The notes under the pieces are model-generated. The model had not been told where the DNA came from. It saw nothing but the letters and a program-made list of their open reading frames with translations, and ran no database searches. A DNA stretch of 64,000 bases from Lampris incognitus (lineage: Eukaryota > Chordata > Actinopteri > Lampriformes > Lampridae): contig NC_079230.1 in assembly GCF_029633865.1 (NCBI RefSeq), positions 34,109,405 through 34,173,404 on the forward strand. The letters run 5' to 3'. A program made the translations under genes and the position numbers. Shown here in pieces: positions 11,597 to 22,248 of the stretch; positions within the stretch are counted from its first letter, which is position 1, and each line of letters starts with the position of its first letter.

Positions 11597-12004
11597 TTCT
11601 AGTGCAGTGGTTCCCAACCTCTTTTGAGCACTGTACACCCAAAGCATTTGAAGCCAACCTAAAGTACCCCCTACTATGCAATCAATTGTGGTGATCACCA
11701 GGATATATCATTAATGCAATGTTTGCCAGCCGGGGATACACGTACCCCTAGTGGTATGTGGGTGGTCCCCAGGGGGTACGTGAAAAGATTTTAAAAATGA
11801 GAGAAAAAAAAACATTTAAAGAATGTACAGGAAAACTGTAACCAAATAATGTGTAATGTGTAATAATGCAACCAAACTTGGGACAATTAAAATGAAGTAA
11901 CAATTTGCTGGCTATATTAATTTTGACTATACTTTTTCTGGCGCACTGTTTTTTCTTGCTAGCTAGCAAAATACCAAGCCTCTTTCAAAGTTTCAGTTAA
12001 CGTC

Positions 12005-12886
12005 ATGGATAAATGGCTGAGTCGAGCGGGTTCATCCAACAACAACAGCACAGCTGATACTGCTGAATAGGGAGAACCCGTTGAGAAGAACAAGGAAAGG
12101 GAGAAGGTAAAGCGTCGTCGGTTTGGTGAACCATATGTGCTGTCTGGATTTACTGCCACAACTACAGAGCCGCCGCAGCCAGCGCGTTTCCTCTGTGGCG
12201 ACGTGCTTTCCAATGACAGCATGAAATCGTCCCGTTTTCACCGCCACCTCAGTACTACGCATCTCTCCTGTGTGGGTAAACCCGCCGGATTTCCATCACA
12301 AGCTGGCTCAATTTAAGAGAAGCCAAGATAAACTAAAGAAAGCGACACCGGTCTTAACCAAGGCGTCGGAGGCCTCATATGCTGTGTCGCTACTCGTGGC
12401 TAAATCAAAAAAGCCTTCACCACAGCCGCAGAGCTCATCTTGCCTGCTGCTGCTGCTGCCATTCCGCAGAAACAGTGATCGATAAGAAAGCAGTGATGTC
12501 CTGAAGAAAGTGCCGTTGTCAAATCATCCTGTGAGCCGTCGGATCGACGACATGGGAACTGACATTACTGACCAAGTGGTGGAGGAATTGAAAGAGTCGG
12601 GTACGTTCGCTTTGCAGTTGGATGAATCAGCGGATGTCAGCGGGGAAGCGCAGCTGATGCGTTTGTGCGTTAAAAGACATGTTGGAGATGAACGAGCACG
12701 TTCTGTTTTGCTAGAACCTCACAGGGAGAACTACCGGACATGACGTTTGTTCTCTCAACACAAGCTGGACTGGAAGTCCTGCTCTCATGTGAGCACGGAC
12801 GGCGCTGCGACGATGAGCGGCAGAGTGAATGGTTTAATGGCCCACATCAAAAAGGTAAACCCTACTGTTACATGCATGCACCGCAT
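12005..12886 (+). pseudogene. hAT (ZBED5/FAM200-like) transposase, N-terminal part
   Basis: Begins MDKWLSRAG at 12005. It shows the remains of a BED-type zinc finger (CGDVLSNDSMKSS, HRHLSTTH), the KLAQFKRSQDKLKK stretch, and the start of the RNase-H-like catalytic domain (VSRRIDDMG, LQLDESADVSG, STDGAATMSG). An in-frame stop follows the 21st codon, and further stops and frameshifts break the frame. The coding line reads MHR, is cut by the Gypsy at 12887, and resumes as MIHREEPAS after 16642. The large C-terminal dimerisation part is missing, so this copy cannot move by itself. Confidence 0.8.
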
Positions 12887-13266
12887 TGTGGCGAATTCTA
12901 ACTAGAGTGTTCCTGCTCCAAGCTCATTTGCATATTACCCACGATGCAACTGAAGTGTCGATGTTTTGGTTATGTTGTGGGATATTGAACATGTTAAAAA
13001 CGGGCATATCTGTTACAGATAGCGGGGATGTGGTGGAAGGTAATGGGGACGTTATGAGAGAAGTTGTATTAGACAACATGATATTTCACACCATGAGGGT
13101 AAAGAGTAGGCAAATAGATAAGGTCGCTTCTGTGGCCAAGAAAAGGACTAGGCTGAGACTAATATGAACTTGTGCTGGTATGACTAGCTTGGCTTGCGGT
13201 CATTATAAAGCTTGTTTGTTAACTCTGAAAAGTTTGTTGAGAAGTCCGTTATTTGATCATGTCACA
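12887..13266 (+). repeat. 5' LTR of Gypsy C
   Basis: 380 bp, TG...CA. A TATA-like CATTATAAAG lies near 13201, well placed for an LTR promoter. The 3' LTR at 16267-16642 has TTAAAAAG at the same place. Confidence 0.9.
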
Positions 13267-13267
13267 T

Positions 13268-13285
13268 TGGTGTCAGAAGTGGGAT
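13268..13285 (+). other. Primer binding site, tRNA-Leu type
   Basis: TGGTGTCAGAAGTGGGAT starts two bases after the 5' LTR. It is complementary, with one mismatch, to the 3' end of a vertebrate tRNA-Leu (family knowledge). This is the usual minus-strand primer of many fish Gypsy elements. Confidence 0.8.
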
Positions 13286-13347
13286 GGACTTCTATAGACA
13301 GCAAACGTTGGCTTGAAGGGCGTAACCGAAAGTCCGCCGGTGAGCGT

Positions 13348-14156
13348 ATGGAAATCGCTGCTCTCGAAAAGGAGATCAGAGGTCTACTCTCTCTGCCAGA
13401 CGGGAGCAGCGCAATGCGGCCTCAGGAAGAGGGAGATCCGTGCCCACCCCTGAGTGCGGTAGACGCGCTGGGTAATGTCCGCAGGGGCGGAGTCCCAAGG
13501 AAATGGAAAATTTCTTCTCTTTCAGAGCGAGTCCAATGGGGAGTCCCCGCCGCGTCCTGCCCCGACCGAGAGTTGAACACACCTTGCAGATATGGTTTCA
13601 GACCAGTACAAGAATCACCAACTGTTCCGACCCCTGGCCAAGCCCAAACATTCCCTCGGTAAAGCCGGGGCGCTACGACGGGAGCTCTAGCTGGGAAGGA
13701 TTCCTTGCTCAGTTCAACCTGATTGCTAGGGTATTGAGATGGACAGAAAACCAGCAAGTAGTCAACCAAGCAGCAGCCCTGGAGGGAGAAGCAAGGAAGG
13801 CACTCCTAGACCTGGCGGCTGGAGAGATATCACTGGGGGCGCTAACCACTGCCCTGGGTCGCCGGTTTGGCAACACCCAGTCGCTGATTAGCTTCCGGGA
13901 TCAACTCCATTCAAGACAGAGACACGGCCAGGAGAAGTTGGGTACCCTGGTGGCTGACATTCAACGCCTGATGAGCCGTGCGTATCCTGGTATGCCCCAA
14001 TCTGCCATCCAATGCCTGGCCCTGGATTCCTTCCTACGGGCTTTACAGCCACCTCACCTCAGGCAACAGGTGCGGCTGGCAAAGCCACTCACCATTGAAG
14101 AGGCGCTGCATAGGGCAAAGGAGGTGGAGGCCATTATGGCGGAAAAAGGAGCGTAG
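13348..14156 (+). pseudogene. Gypsy C gag
   Basis: ATG at 13348 (MEIAALEKEIRGLL) opens the gag. The frame shifts near 13660 and continues as GRYDGSSSWEGFLAQFNLI through ALGRRFGNTQSLISFRDQL to EEALHRAKEVEAIM. This is the retrotransposon Gag capsid core that packages the RNA. It ends at a TAG at 14154, at the deletion junction with RNase H. No zinc knuckle remains. Confidence 0.75.
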
Positions 14157-16230
14157 AGCCTTGAGTAAGGAAGAAAGGAACTACTGTGTGACTCGGAGAG
14201 AACTCCTGGCAGTAGTACAGGCCGTAAGGCATTTTAAGCCTTACCTGTATGGAAAGGACTTCCTACTGAGGACGGACCATGCATCGCTCCGCTGGCTGCT
14301 TAGCTTCAGAGAACCAGAAGGGCAGGTAGCCAGATGGATAGAAGCCTTGCAGGGATTTACCTTAACCACGGAGCACCGAAGAGGAAGCCGACACAACAAT
14401 GCTGATGCTCTCTCCAGACGCCCCTGTTCGGATCAGGCCTGCCGCCATTGTAGCCGGTTGGAGACTCGAGAACAGCAACGAGTGGGTCGTGTTACAGTGC
14501 GGACACTTGTGGCCCCAAGTGCGCCACTGGAGGAGATGTCACGAACCAAGATAGGGGAACTCCAACGTCGGGATAGCCACCTGGGACCCGTGATACGTTG
14601 GCTAGCACATAAAGAGGTCCCAAGTAGAGAGATGGCAGGTCCCCACTCCCCCACCACCAAGGCATTGCTTGGACAGTGGAATTCACTCATGCTTCATGAG
14701 GGCTGCCTCTATCGCGTGTGGGAAGAGCCAAGGAGGGGAAGCAGTACCTGGCAAATAGTTGTTCCCCACGCACTACAACAAGTGTTAAGCACAGTTCATG
14801 GCCCCCCTGGAGTGGGACACTTCGGCATTACCAAAACACTGCGGCGGCTGCAAGAAAGATTCTACTGGGGGAGGTGCCGGCGAGACGTGGAGTGGTTCTG
14901 CCGTAACTGTAACACCTGCAATGCAAAGAAGGGGCCAGCGGGGCAATCCCATGCCCCCCTGCAGCAATACAGGGTGGGGGCGCCCATGGAAAGAATTGGA
15001 GTGGATGTGGTTGGGCCATTCCCCGTGACAGAGGATGGTAATCGTTACATTCTCACAGTGATGGATTATTTTACCAAGCGTCCCGAGGCCTATGCCATCC
15101 CTGACCAATCTACAGCCACGGTGGTAGACTGCCTCATTGAGGGGATGGTTACCCGGTTTGGGGTGCCAGAGGAGCTGCACAGTGACCAGGGGCGCAATTT
15201 TGAATCCCAGGTGTTTGGGGAGATGTGTCGGCGCCTTGGGGTGTGGAAGACCAGGACCACTCCCCTACACCCTCAAAGTGATGGCCTGGTTGAGCGGTTC
15301 AATCGGACCTTGGTCACACAACTAGCCATGCTCACGGCGAGGCATCAAAGGGATTGGGACCCCTGCCCCTGGTACTCATGGCATACCGGTCAGCCATTCA
15401 GGAGTCTACGGGGTGCACCCCAGCTGCACAAATGTTTGGTCGGGAGCTACGGACGCCTGTGGATCTGGTCTTTGGAAAGCCACCAAACCCACCAGTATGA
15501 GGGCCGCCGGGGCCAGGACTATATACACGCACTACAGGACCAGATGGAGGCTACTCATAAGCTGGCTCGAGAGAATATGGCTTCTGCAGGGGAAAGGCAG
15601 AAGAGAGCCTATGATGTACGTTGACACCGCAAAGAGTACCAGCAGGGGGACAGCGTATGGGTGTATAACCCACGGCGAAAGAAGGGACAGTCCCCAAAGC
15701 TGGACAGTAACTGGGAGGGGCCCTGTCTCATCTTGAAGAGGATCTCAGAGGTTACCTATAGAGTGAAGCTCAACAGCCGCCCTCGGATAGTCATCCATCA
15801 CCAAGATCGCCTCGCACCTTACTTAAGCCGGGACAGCGACCAAGCCGGGACTGAAAGTGCGGTGGGAGGAGGTGGGGTGCCAGACTTTTCTTCCTCTGTA
15901 GACCAGGCTACCGGGGTTCAGGGAGGGTGTAAGGACACTGCTGGGTCAAAGCCAACCTCCCTGGATGTCAGCAAGGAGCTACCATTAGAGCACCTTGTTT
16001 TGGGACAGGGAGGGGGCGGGGACACTGGGTTTACAGAGCTGCCCTCCCTGGCCACGAATGGAAACAGCGGTGCCGTCGACGTCGACGGTGGGGGCTCAGA
16101 CCCAGCGGATGCAGAGCCGCCCCCGTCATCTATCAGCAGCCCGCGGCAAGGAGCAGCCCGGGATGGGAGAGGCGCTCGGCGGAAGAAACCCTCATGGTGG
16201 ATGGACCCATCCACATGGGATTTGGGTTAG
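14157..16230 (+). pseudogene. Gypsy C pol remnant: RNase H, integrase, C-terminal tail
   Basis: Right after the gag stop the sequence enters late RNase H (NYCVTRRELLAV, LRTDHASLRWLL). The integrase zinc finger follows (GHFGITKTL, CRNCNTC), and the core has GVDVVGPFP, HSDQGRNFES and SDGLVERFNRT, so all three catalytic acids are visible. A frameshift occurs near 15360 and a stop (TGA) at 15622. The tail 15661-16230 is open and ends RRKKPSWWMDP. Protease and reverse transcriptase are wholly missing. A purine-rich tract (AAGGAAGGGGGCAG) precedes the 3' LTR. Confidence 0.8.
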
Positions 16231-16266
16231 GCCAACGGGACGTTGGTTTTTCAAGGAAGGGGGCAG

Positions 16267-16642
16267 TGTGGCGAATTCTAGAGTGTTCCTGCTCCAAGTT
16301 CATTTGCATATTACCCACGATGCAGCTGAAGTGTCGATGTTTTGGTTATGTTGTGGGATATTGAACATGTTAAAACGGGCATATCTGTTACAGATAGCGG
16401 GGATGTGGTGGAAGGTGATGGGGACGTTATGAGAGAAGTTGTATTAGACAACATGCTATTTCCCACCATGAGGGTAAAGAGTAGGCAAATAGATAAGGTC
16501 GCTTCTGTGGCCAAGAAAAGGATTAAGCTGAGACCAATACAAACTTGTGTCTATTATGACTAGCTTGACTTGCGGCCGTTAAAAAGCTTGTTTGTTAACT
16601 CTGAAAGGTTTGCTGAGAAGTTCATTATTTGACCACGTCACA
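16267..16642 (+). repeat. 3' LTR of Gypsy C
   Basis: 376 bp, same ends as the 5' LTR, with a few substitutions and short indels between the two, which suggests a fairly recent insertion. Confidence 0.9.
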
Positions 16643-17016
16643 GCATGATTCACCGAGAAGAACCAGCTAGCAACAGAGTGTTCCAGAGTTACACCACGTT
16701 TTGAATGATGCAGGCTTGAGCGCCAGTATGCGCTCGTGAGCGGAGTGACGACTGACAAAGTCCGGTGGGAAACTGTGGCGCATTATGAAAAAGTATAGCC
16801 AATAATAATATAGCCAGCAAATTGTTACTTCATTTTAATTGTCCCAGTTTTGGTTGCATTGTTACAGATTATTCATTATTCATTATTTGGTTACAGTTTT
16901 CCTGTACATTTTTTAAATGTTTTTTTTCTCTCTCATTTTTAAAATCTTTTCACGTACCCCCTGGGGACCATCCACGTACCACTAGGGGTACGCGTACCCC
17001 CGGTTGGGAAACACTG

Positions 17017-17405
17017 TTCTATTGTCTTGGGTTTGCTGCTGCGAGGTGCATACGAATATCTCCATTCCCAATATTGGCAATAAAATGATCGCTTGCAAGG
17101 GAATCGCATGTGCCTACACTGTAATCTGGATATGCCTTGGCAGCTAGCCTACACACAGCATAGCCAAAATCTCCTATGTTCTCGCCAACTTTGCGCTTGC
17201 AGTCCAGAAATGCTACACAGTTCCAGGCGGCATGCACTGGTGGTTCAATGTGCTGTTGCAGAACCTCTTTCGAATGCCCATATTTGAGGTCCTGTGGTAA
17301 ATTGCTGGAGAAATCTCTTACGGACAGCTAAAAGTTATACCGCACCATGAGATCACATACGTTCAATGTTGACTTAAGTTATATCTTAAAACTTAACACT
17401 AAGTA
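17017..17405 (-). pseudogene. Gypsy B gag fragment
   Basis: The minus strand reads KVGENIGDFGYAVCRLAAKAYP and then HFIANIGNGDIRMHLAAA, the C-terminal half of a Gypsy capsid. The reading continues across the hAT insertion (KPKTLEEAIHMAREPEQM, read at 11596 and below) before a stop. Upstream it decays and is cut by the chromovirus at 17406. Confidence 0.7.
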
Positions 17406-18114
17406 TGTTACGACTCTCGAATGAAGACCAGAGGCCAGTGTAGCGAAACCCAAAGGACATACAGACAACAGAGCACCGGGATAACCCGAAGGGCGATTTT
17501 AATGCAGGAAAAATAAACAACCCCGCCACAGGGATAAGAACAGGGGAATCTCAGGTGGGGGTTGTTGAGACGATGTGCGTGCGCCTGGCTACCAAAGTCC
17601 GAATCCGTAGAGCGAGGGGTTGTCCGAGGAAGTCCGGGTCCGAGATCCAGGAAGTCAAGTCCGAGAGGAGGGGTCCAGGTAGAGACACGGAGGGAGATCG
17701 CTGGAGAGGTCTGGGGAAAAACGTGAAGGTCGCTGGGGACGAGGAACGAGGGAGACGCGGAGAGCCGTGGAAGTCGCAGAGGGGGGGGATCTTGGGAGGA
17801 AAAAGAGAGACACGAATATTAGACACTGGGGAATAAACGGAGTTGCAAGAGGGCAAGGAACACTGGAGGGCTTGTCAGAGCTTTACCGCAGGGTTCAGTA
17901 CGTCGAAGCACGGAGAGACGTGCTGGGAGGCTTCTTGTAGAGGGCTGCCTGATTGCCGCAGGTGTGCCTGAGAGATGACGGCAAACACCTGGTGCAGTGC
18001 AGCGCTCGTCTCCTCAGAGCGCGAGCCGTGCGCTCGGATGTTTCCGGCACGTCCGAGCTGGGGGAGTGGCTTGAACGTGCCGGGGAGGCAGCTCGGGGCG
18101 GTGTAACCACAACA
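17406..18114 (-). repeat. 3' LTR of chromovirus copy 2
   Basis: On the plus strand it starts TGTTACGACTC and ends ACCACAACA. A C-rich block just beyond it (18117-18132) is the complement of the polypurine tract. It is closely similar to the LTR at 20055-20746. Confidence 0.9.
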
Positions 18115-20037
18115 GTACCCCTCCCCCTCCTACGGGAGACCGTCCGATGGCGTTGGGGTGGGCCCGATAGAACTCCTCCAGGAGTGCGGGGTCGGCCAGG
18201 TAGGACCGGGGAACCCAGCTGCGGTCCTCGGGCCCATAGCCAACCCAGTCCACCCGGTATTGGTACCAACGCCCCCGGCGGCGTACGGCCAGCAGCCGGT
18301 CGACATCCCAGACCATGTCACCACCGTCGAGGACCCTGGGGGGGTGGAGGAGCTTGGACAGGGGGAGACAGGGGGCTGGAGGCTACCGGTTTGAGGTGAG
18401 AGACATGGAACACGGGATGGACTTTGAGTGAGGTAGGGAGATGGAGACGTACCGCTGAGGGTTGACGATGCGGTCGATAGTGTAGGGGCCGACGTAGCGG
18501 GGAGCCAGCTTCCGGTTGAGGGTAGGGAGGGGCAACCACGGTCTTCCTAACAGCAGGGACGCTGTGGGGGCGTGTAAAACGAAAAAACGCATAGTCTCTA
18601 CGTGATTACCGGAAAGAGTGAGAGTGAGGGAAGCAGTGCTGTGTGTGATCTTACCGAGTGAACGACCATCTACGGCTTGGGCTGTGAGGGGTGTGTCTAG
18701 GGGGACGAGTGGAACGCCGGCCTGCCGGGCCACCGATATGTCCATCAAACACTCGTCCGCCCCCGAATACAGGAGTGCACCAACAGAGAGTGAGTTGTTA
18801 CCCCAGGTGAGAGTGACAGGAAACAGCTGGTTGTGCTCCTTCTTGTGCTGGGGCTGTGGAAGGGTAGTCAGGCTCACTAGGACACCCCTCGCTAGTGAGC
18901 CGGGTCTTTTTGGGCGAGTCGGGCAGGCCTTGATGTCGTGGCCCGACCTCCCGCAGTAGAGGCAGAGGTGGTCACGCATCCTCTGCTCCCTAACCTCTAG
19001 CGGGAGCCGTGACCGACCCAACTGCATGGGCTCCTCCTCCGGCCTGGATCCAGAAGACACCCAGGGTTGGGAGGGGAAGTGTGAGGGCGGAGAGAGCCCG
19101 TGGGACGCTGACCCAGGGGAGGCACCGGTCGAACGGACGGGGGTAGGCCTATGGGAGGTCCCAGTGCGTGGGGCGCGTTCCTGACGCCGCTCCTGCAGCC
19201 GTTCGTCCATCTGGAGGGCAAGGGTGATGAGCTCGTTGAAGGTAGCAGGGCGGTCTCGAACGATGAGATCTTTGATGGAATCGCTGAACCCCCTCCTGTA
19301 CGCGCGCTTAAGTGCTGTGTCGTTCCGCCGCCAGTATCCTAACCTCCAGGGTGTAGTCTTCAACTGACCTAGCTCCCTGCTGGATAGAATGGAGGCGGCC
19401 AGCTGCCTTTTCCCCGTCCGCTGGGTGGTCGAACACTAAACGAAATTCGCGGCGGAAGGCATCATAGTTGGCGGAGAGCGGTTCGTGATGGCCAACTGCC
19501 GCCATTGCCCAACTGAGGGCTCTGCCAGTCAACAGGGATATCACCAGGGCTACCTTAGCCTCCCCTGTCCTATACCTGGCTGGCTGGTGTTTGAACAGGA
19601 GCTCACACTGACCGGGGAAACTTCTGCACTGCTTGAGCTCCCCACCGAAGGCTTTAGGACAGGGGATATTAGGCTCCATACAAGGATCAGTTGACCGGAG
19701 GGATGCTCGGAGGCTCGTAGGGACTGGGAGCTGGAGCTGGGCTGGGGCCAGAGACTGGGGTCAGGGCAGGATGATTGCTGATCTTGGACACTGCCACTCT
19801 CAGAGCAGCAATCTGCACGGAGAATGAAGCAAGGGTGTTCGCCGAGGTACGCGAGTTAGCCTGGAGCCCGCTGATTTCTCCAGTGATGTGGGAGAAGGCA
19901 GTGCTAAGCTCAGCATGGAGTTGGGTGAGTTGAGTGCTGTGGTCCTTTACCACTACCTCGAGAGATATAGGGTTCTGGGGCTTAGGGGCTATAGCTGCCT
20001 GAGCAACTGCCTGCCCCTCGGGTTTGCTTTGGCTCAT
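18115..20037 (-). pseudogene. Chromovirus copy 2 gag-pol with large in-frame deletion
   Basis: Gag starts at the ATG at 20037 (MSQSKPEGQAV) and is followed by the capsid core ([36 protein letters not shown]). Frameshifts occur near 19680 and 19340. Next come a CCHC knuckle ([14 protein letters not shown]) and a protease whose catalytic motif reads YSGADE where copy A has DSGADE, so the catalytic Asp is lost. The frame then passes from LLLGRPWL straight into [13 protein letters not shown] of the integrase C-terminus, without a shift. A further frameshift precedes the chromodomain, [13 protein letters not shown], near 18230. Confidence 0.85.
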
Positions 20038-20054
20038 TCTGGGCTTCGACGTTC
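20038..20054 (-). promoter_or_regulatory. Putative self-primer binding site of chromovirus copy 2
   Basis: Between the 5' LTR and the gag ATG there is no TGG-type tRNA site. Instead ACGTCGAAGC (minus strand, 20052-20043) is the exact complement of GCTTCGACGT in the LTR (20557-20548 on the minus strand). The first two bases after the LTR are not paired. This is the layout expected for Tf1/sushi-type self-priming. Confidence 0.65.
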
Positions 20055-20746
20055 TGTTACGACTCTCGAATGAAGACCAGAGGCCAGTGTAGCGAAACCC
20101 AAAGGACAACCAGACAACAGAGCACCGGGATAACCCGAAGGGCGATTTTAATGCAGGAAAAATAAACAACCCCGCCACAAGGATAATAACATGGGAATCT
20201 CAGGTGGGGGTTGTTGAGACAATGTGCGTGCGCCTGGCTACCAAAGTCCGAATCCGTAGAGCGAGGGGTTGTCCGAGGAAGTTCGGGTCCGAGATCCAGG
20301 AAGTCAAGTCCGAGAGGAGGGGTCCAGGTAGAGACACGGAGGGAGATCGCTGGAGAGGTCTGGGGAAAAACGTGAAGGCCGCTGGAGACGAGGAACGAGG
20401 GAGACGCGGAGAGCCGTGGAAGTCGCGGAGGGGGGGATCTTGGGAGGAAAAAGAGAGACACGAATATTAGACACTGGGGGATAAACGGAGTTGCAAGAGG
20501 GCAAGGAACGCTGGAGGGCTTGTCAGAGCTTTACCACAGGGTTCAGTACGTCGAAGCACGGAGAGACGTGCTGGGAGGCTTCTTGTAGAGGGCTGCCTGA
20601 TTGCCGCAGGTGTGCCTGAGAGATGACGGCAAACACCTGGTGCAGCGCAGCGCTCGGTCTCGCGCTCGGATGTTTCCGGCACGTCCGAGCTGGGGGAGTG
20701 GCTTGAACGTGCTGGGGAGGCAGCTCAGGGCATTGTAACCGCAACA
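20055..20746 (-). repeat. 5' LTR of chromovirus copy 2
   Basis: 692 bp with the same ends as 17406-18114. It differs by small indels and substitutions, including the loss of about 20 bp in the region of the 5' part. Confidence 0.9.
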
Positions 20747-20751
20747 AAGTA

Positions 20752-21027
20752 GGTGCCAAGTCCGCCAAAGGAAAACCGTGGCATCTCGGTTTGAGCAAGT
20801 GGAAAACCTTTTGCAAGATGAAGAAAATTAAGGAGTACACAGTTTACGTAGCAAGGAGTTCTTCATTACCAGTCTAAATTTGTTGTATCCATGAAACAAC
20901 ACTGATTCATATTCGTATTTCACAGATTTCAGCGCACAGAAATTCAGCGATAACGGACCTCCTTGCTGTTAATTTAAAGCACGACATGGACAGGAACGGA
21001 AATAATAAATAAATGTACTGATAGGAT
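20752..21027. other. Flank of chromovirus 2, no gene seen
   Basis: The part next to the target duplication may be the continuation of Gypsy B gag, since the chromovirus interrupted it. Beyond about 20880 I see only AT-rich sequence without coding sense. Confidence 0.4.
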
Positions 21028-21378
21028 ATGTGTGGGAACATATATATAGTACGGGGTTGATGTAGGGACGCTATTAGGGGACGGACCAGAGGTTGTATGA
21101 TATCGTGGTGAATAAAGTTACAGAAAATAGCATGCCTGTCTTCGGTCTGTATATGCGTACATAGTGCCCAGGCCCAGCATATTATTATGGTGTCAGAAGT
21201 TTGAATCCCGTCTCAAGAGGACGTTTGAGCCGTTCGTGAAGAAGTTGTAGGGCGAGTTATATAACCACGAAGTGCGAACAACGTGAGTCCCGTTAGCTAA
21301 GCTAAGCTAACGCTAGCCAGCAGTTAGAGACTGTGTGCAGCTAGGCTAGTTAGCTAGCTAGACGGTCGGTTGAACGTG

Positions 21379-22248
21379 ATGTTACAAGGCAGCAAGAACG
21401 CGATGGATTCCCTTTTCTCCATCAACCCGCCGGGAAACTTTGACTTTTCTGACTTTGCTAACTGGCCCAACTGGAGTCGCCGGTTTGAAAGATTCATAAT
21501 AGCTGCTGGACTAAACAAGAAGAGTGAAGAATATCAAGTGAATTCACTGGTTTACACAATGGGTGATAAAGCAGATGATGTTTTAGGCACGCTAGGCTTA
21601 ACTGATGATGAACTTAAGAAGTACAACAAAGTAAAACAGGCTTTTGATAAGCATTTCATCTGCAAATATAATGAGATTTATGAAAGAGCTCGTTTCAATA
21701 AGAGATGCCAAGAGCCAGGAGAGGCGGCTGAGTCCTTCATCTCTGCAGTTTACAAACTAGCAGAAAACTGTCAGTATGGTGCACTACAAGAAGAAATGAT
21801 CAGAGACAGGTTAGTGGTCGGGCACAGACATAATGGCCTGTCAGAGAGGCTACAGATGGATAGTGACCTGACCCTAGAAAAAGCTATACTTAAAATAAGA
21901 CAACATGAAGAAATCAAGAAGCAGCAACCCGTAGTGAGAGAGACTACAGACCAGAAGGAGGCAAATGTAGATCTACTGAAATTCAGGCAGAAGTCTCACA
22001 AAGATCAGACACGTAAAACAGCCTACAAAAAGGGTCGAACAGAGCAGAAAAGCTGTGGCAGATGTGGAAAAACTCCTGCACACTCCCTGAACAACTGCGC
22101 TGCACGGGAAGTGGAGTGCGGAAAATGTTGGAAGAAAGAACATTTTGCTGCTGTTTGCAAATCCAGCAGAGTGAGTGCAGTTCAAGAAGAAGAGGAGGAG
22201 GAAGATCCTCTTTTCCTGGGAGCAGTATCGGCAGGAGAAAAACAGTAA
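21379..22248 (+). CDS. Gag of Mag-like Gypsy J
   Basis: An open gag of about 290 residues from the ATG at 21379. It has a capsid-like core (FANWPNWSRRFERFIIAAGL, YTMGDKADDVLGTL, ICKYNEIYERARFNKR). Two Cys-rich knuckles follow: CGRCGKTPAHSLNNC and CGKCWKKEHFAAVC, the latter with His at the expected place. It ends in an acidic tail. This is the usual Mag-clade arrangement. Pol follows at once but is broken, so the protein could at best act in trans. Confidence 0.8.
   Translation: MLQGSKNAMDSLFSINPPGNFDFSDFANWPNWSRRFERFIIAAGLNKKSEEYQVNSLVYTMGDKADDVLGTLGLTDDELKKYNKVKQAFDKHFICKYNEIYERARFNKRCQEPGEAAESFISAVYKLAENCQYGALQEEMIRDRLVVGHRHNGLSERLQMDSDLTLEKAILKIRQHEEIKKQQPVVRETTDQKEANVDLLKFRQKSHKDQTRKTAYKKGRTEQKSCGRCGKTPAHSLNNCAAREVECGKCWKKEHFAAVCKSSRVSAVQEEEEEEDPLFLGAVSAGEKQ

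Larger units (their letters stand above)
12887..16642 (+). mobile_element. RT-less Gypsy (element C) inside the hAT
   Basis: Paired LTRs at 12887-13266 and 16267-16642 begin TGTGGCGAATTC and end GTCACA. The 4-bp duplication GCAT is at 12883-12886 and 16643-16646. The LTRs are close to identical by eye. The interior is only 3.0 kb: gag is joined directly to RNase H and integrase, with protease and reverse transcriptase missing. Removing it rejoins the hAT transposase motif MHRMIHRE exactly. Confidence 0.9.
11605..17016 (+). mobile_element. ZBED-like hAT transposon inserted in Gypsy B
   Basis: Ends CAGTGGTTCCCAACC (11605) and, in inverse, CAGTGTTTCCCAACC (17016). They are flanked by 8-bp duplications TTCTAGTG (11597-11604) and TTCTATTG (17017-17024). 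Removing the insert and one duplication restores an open Gypsy gag frame reading KPKTLEEAIHMA, which confirms the limits. Long inverted repeats of about 230 bp lie at 11717-11950 and about 16785-17016. The outer 112 bp on the left (11605-11716) have no counterpart on the right. The interior holds a broken transposase and a nested Gypsy (12887-16642). Confidence 0.85.
17406..20746 (-). mobile_element. Internally deleted chromovirus (copy 2)
   Basis: LTRs at 17406-18114 and 20055-20746 are flanked by the 5-bp duplication AAGTA (17401-17405 and 20747-20751). On the minus strand the order is 5' LTR, primer site, gag, protease, integrase tail, chromodomain, 3' LTR. Against copy A, about 2.5 kb covering reverse transcriptase, RNase H and the integrase core are gone. 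The perfect target duplication shows the two LTRs inserted as one unit. Confidence 0.9.

Noticed and set aside
20747..21027. Possible 3' continuation of Gypsy B as an intact gag start
   Set aside because: Only a few codons look coding on the minus strand, and no start or LTR is recognisable.
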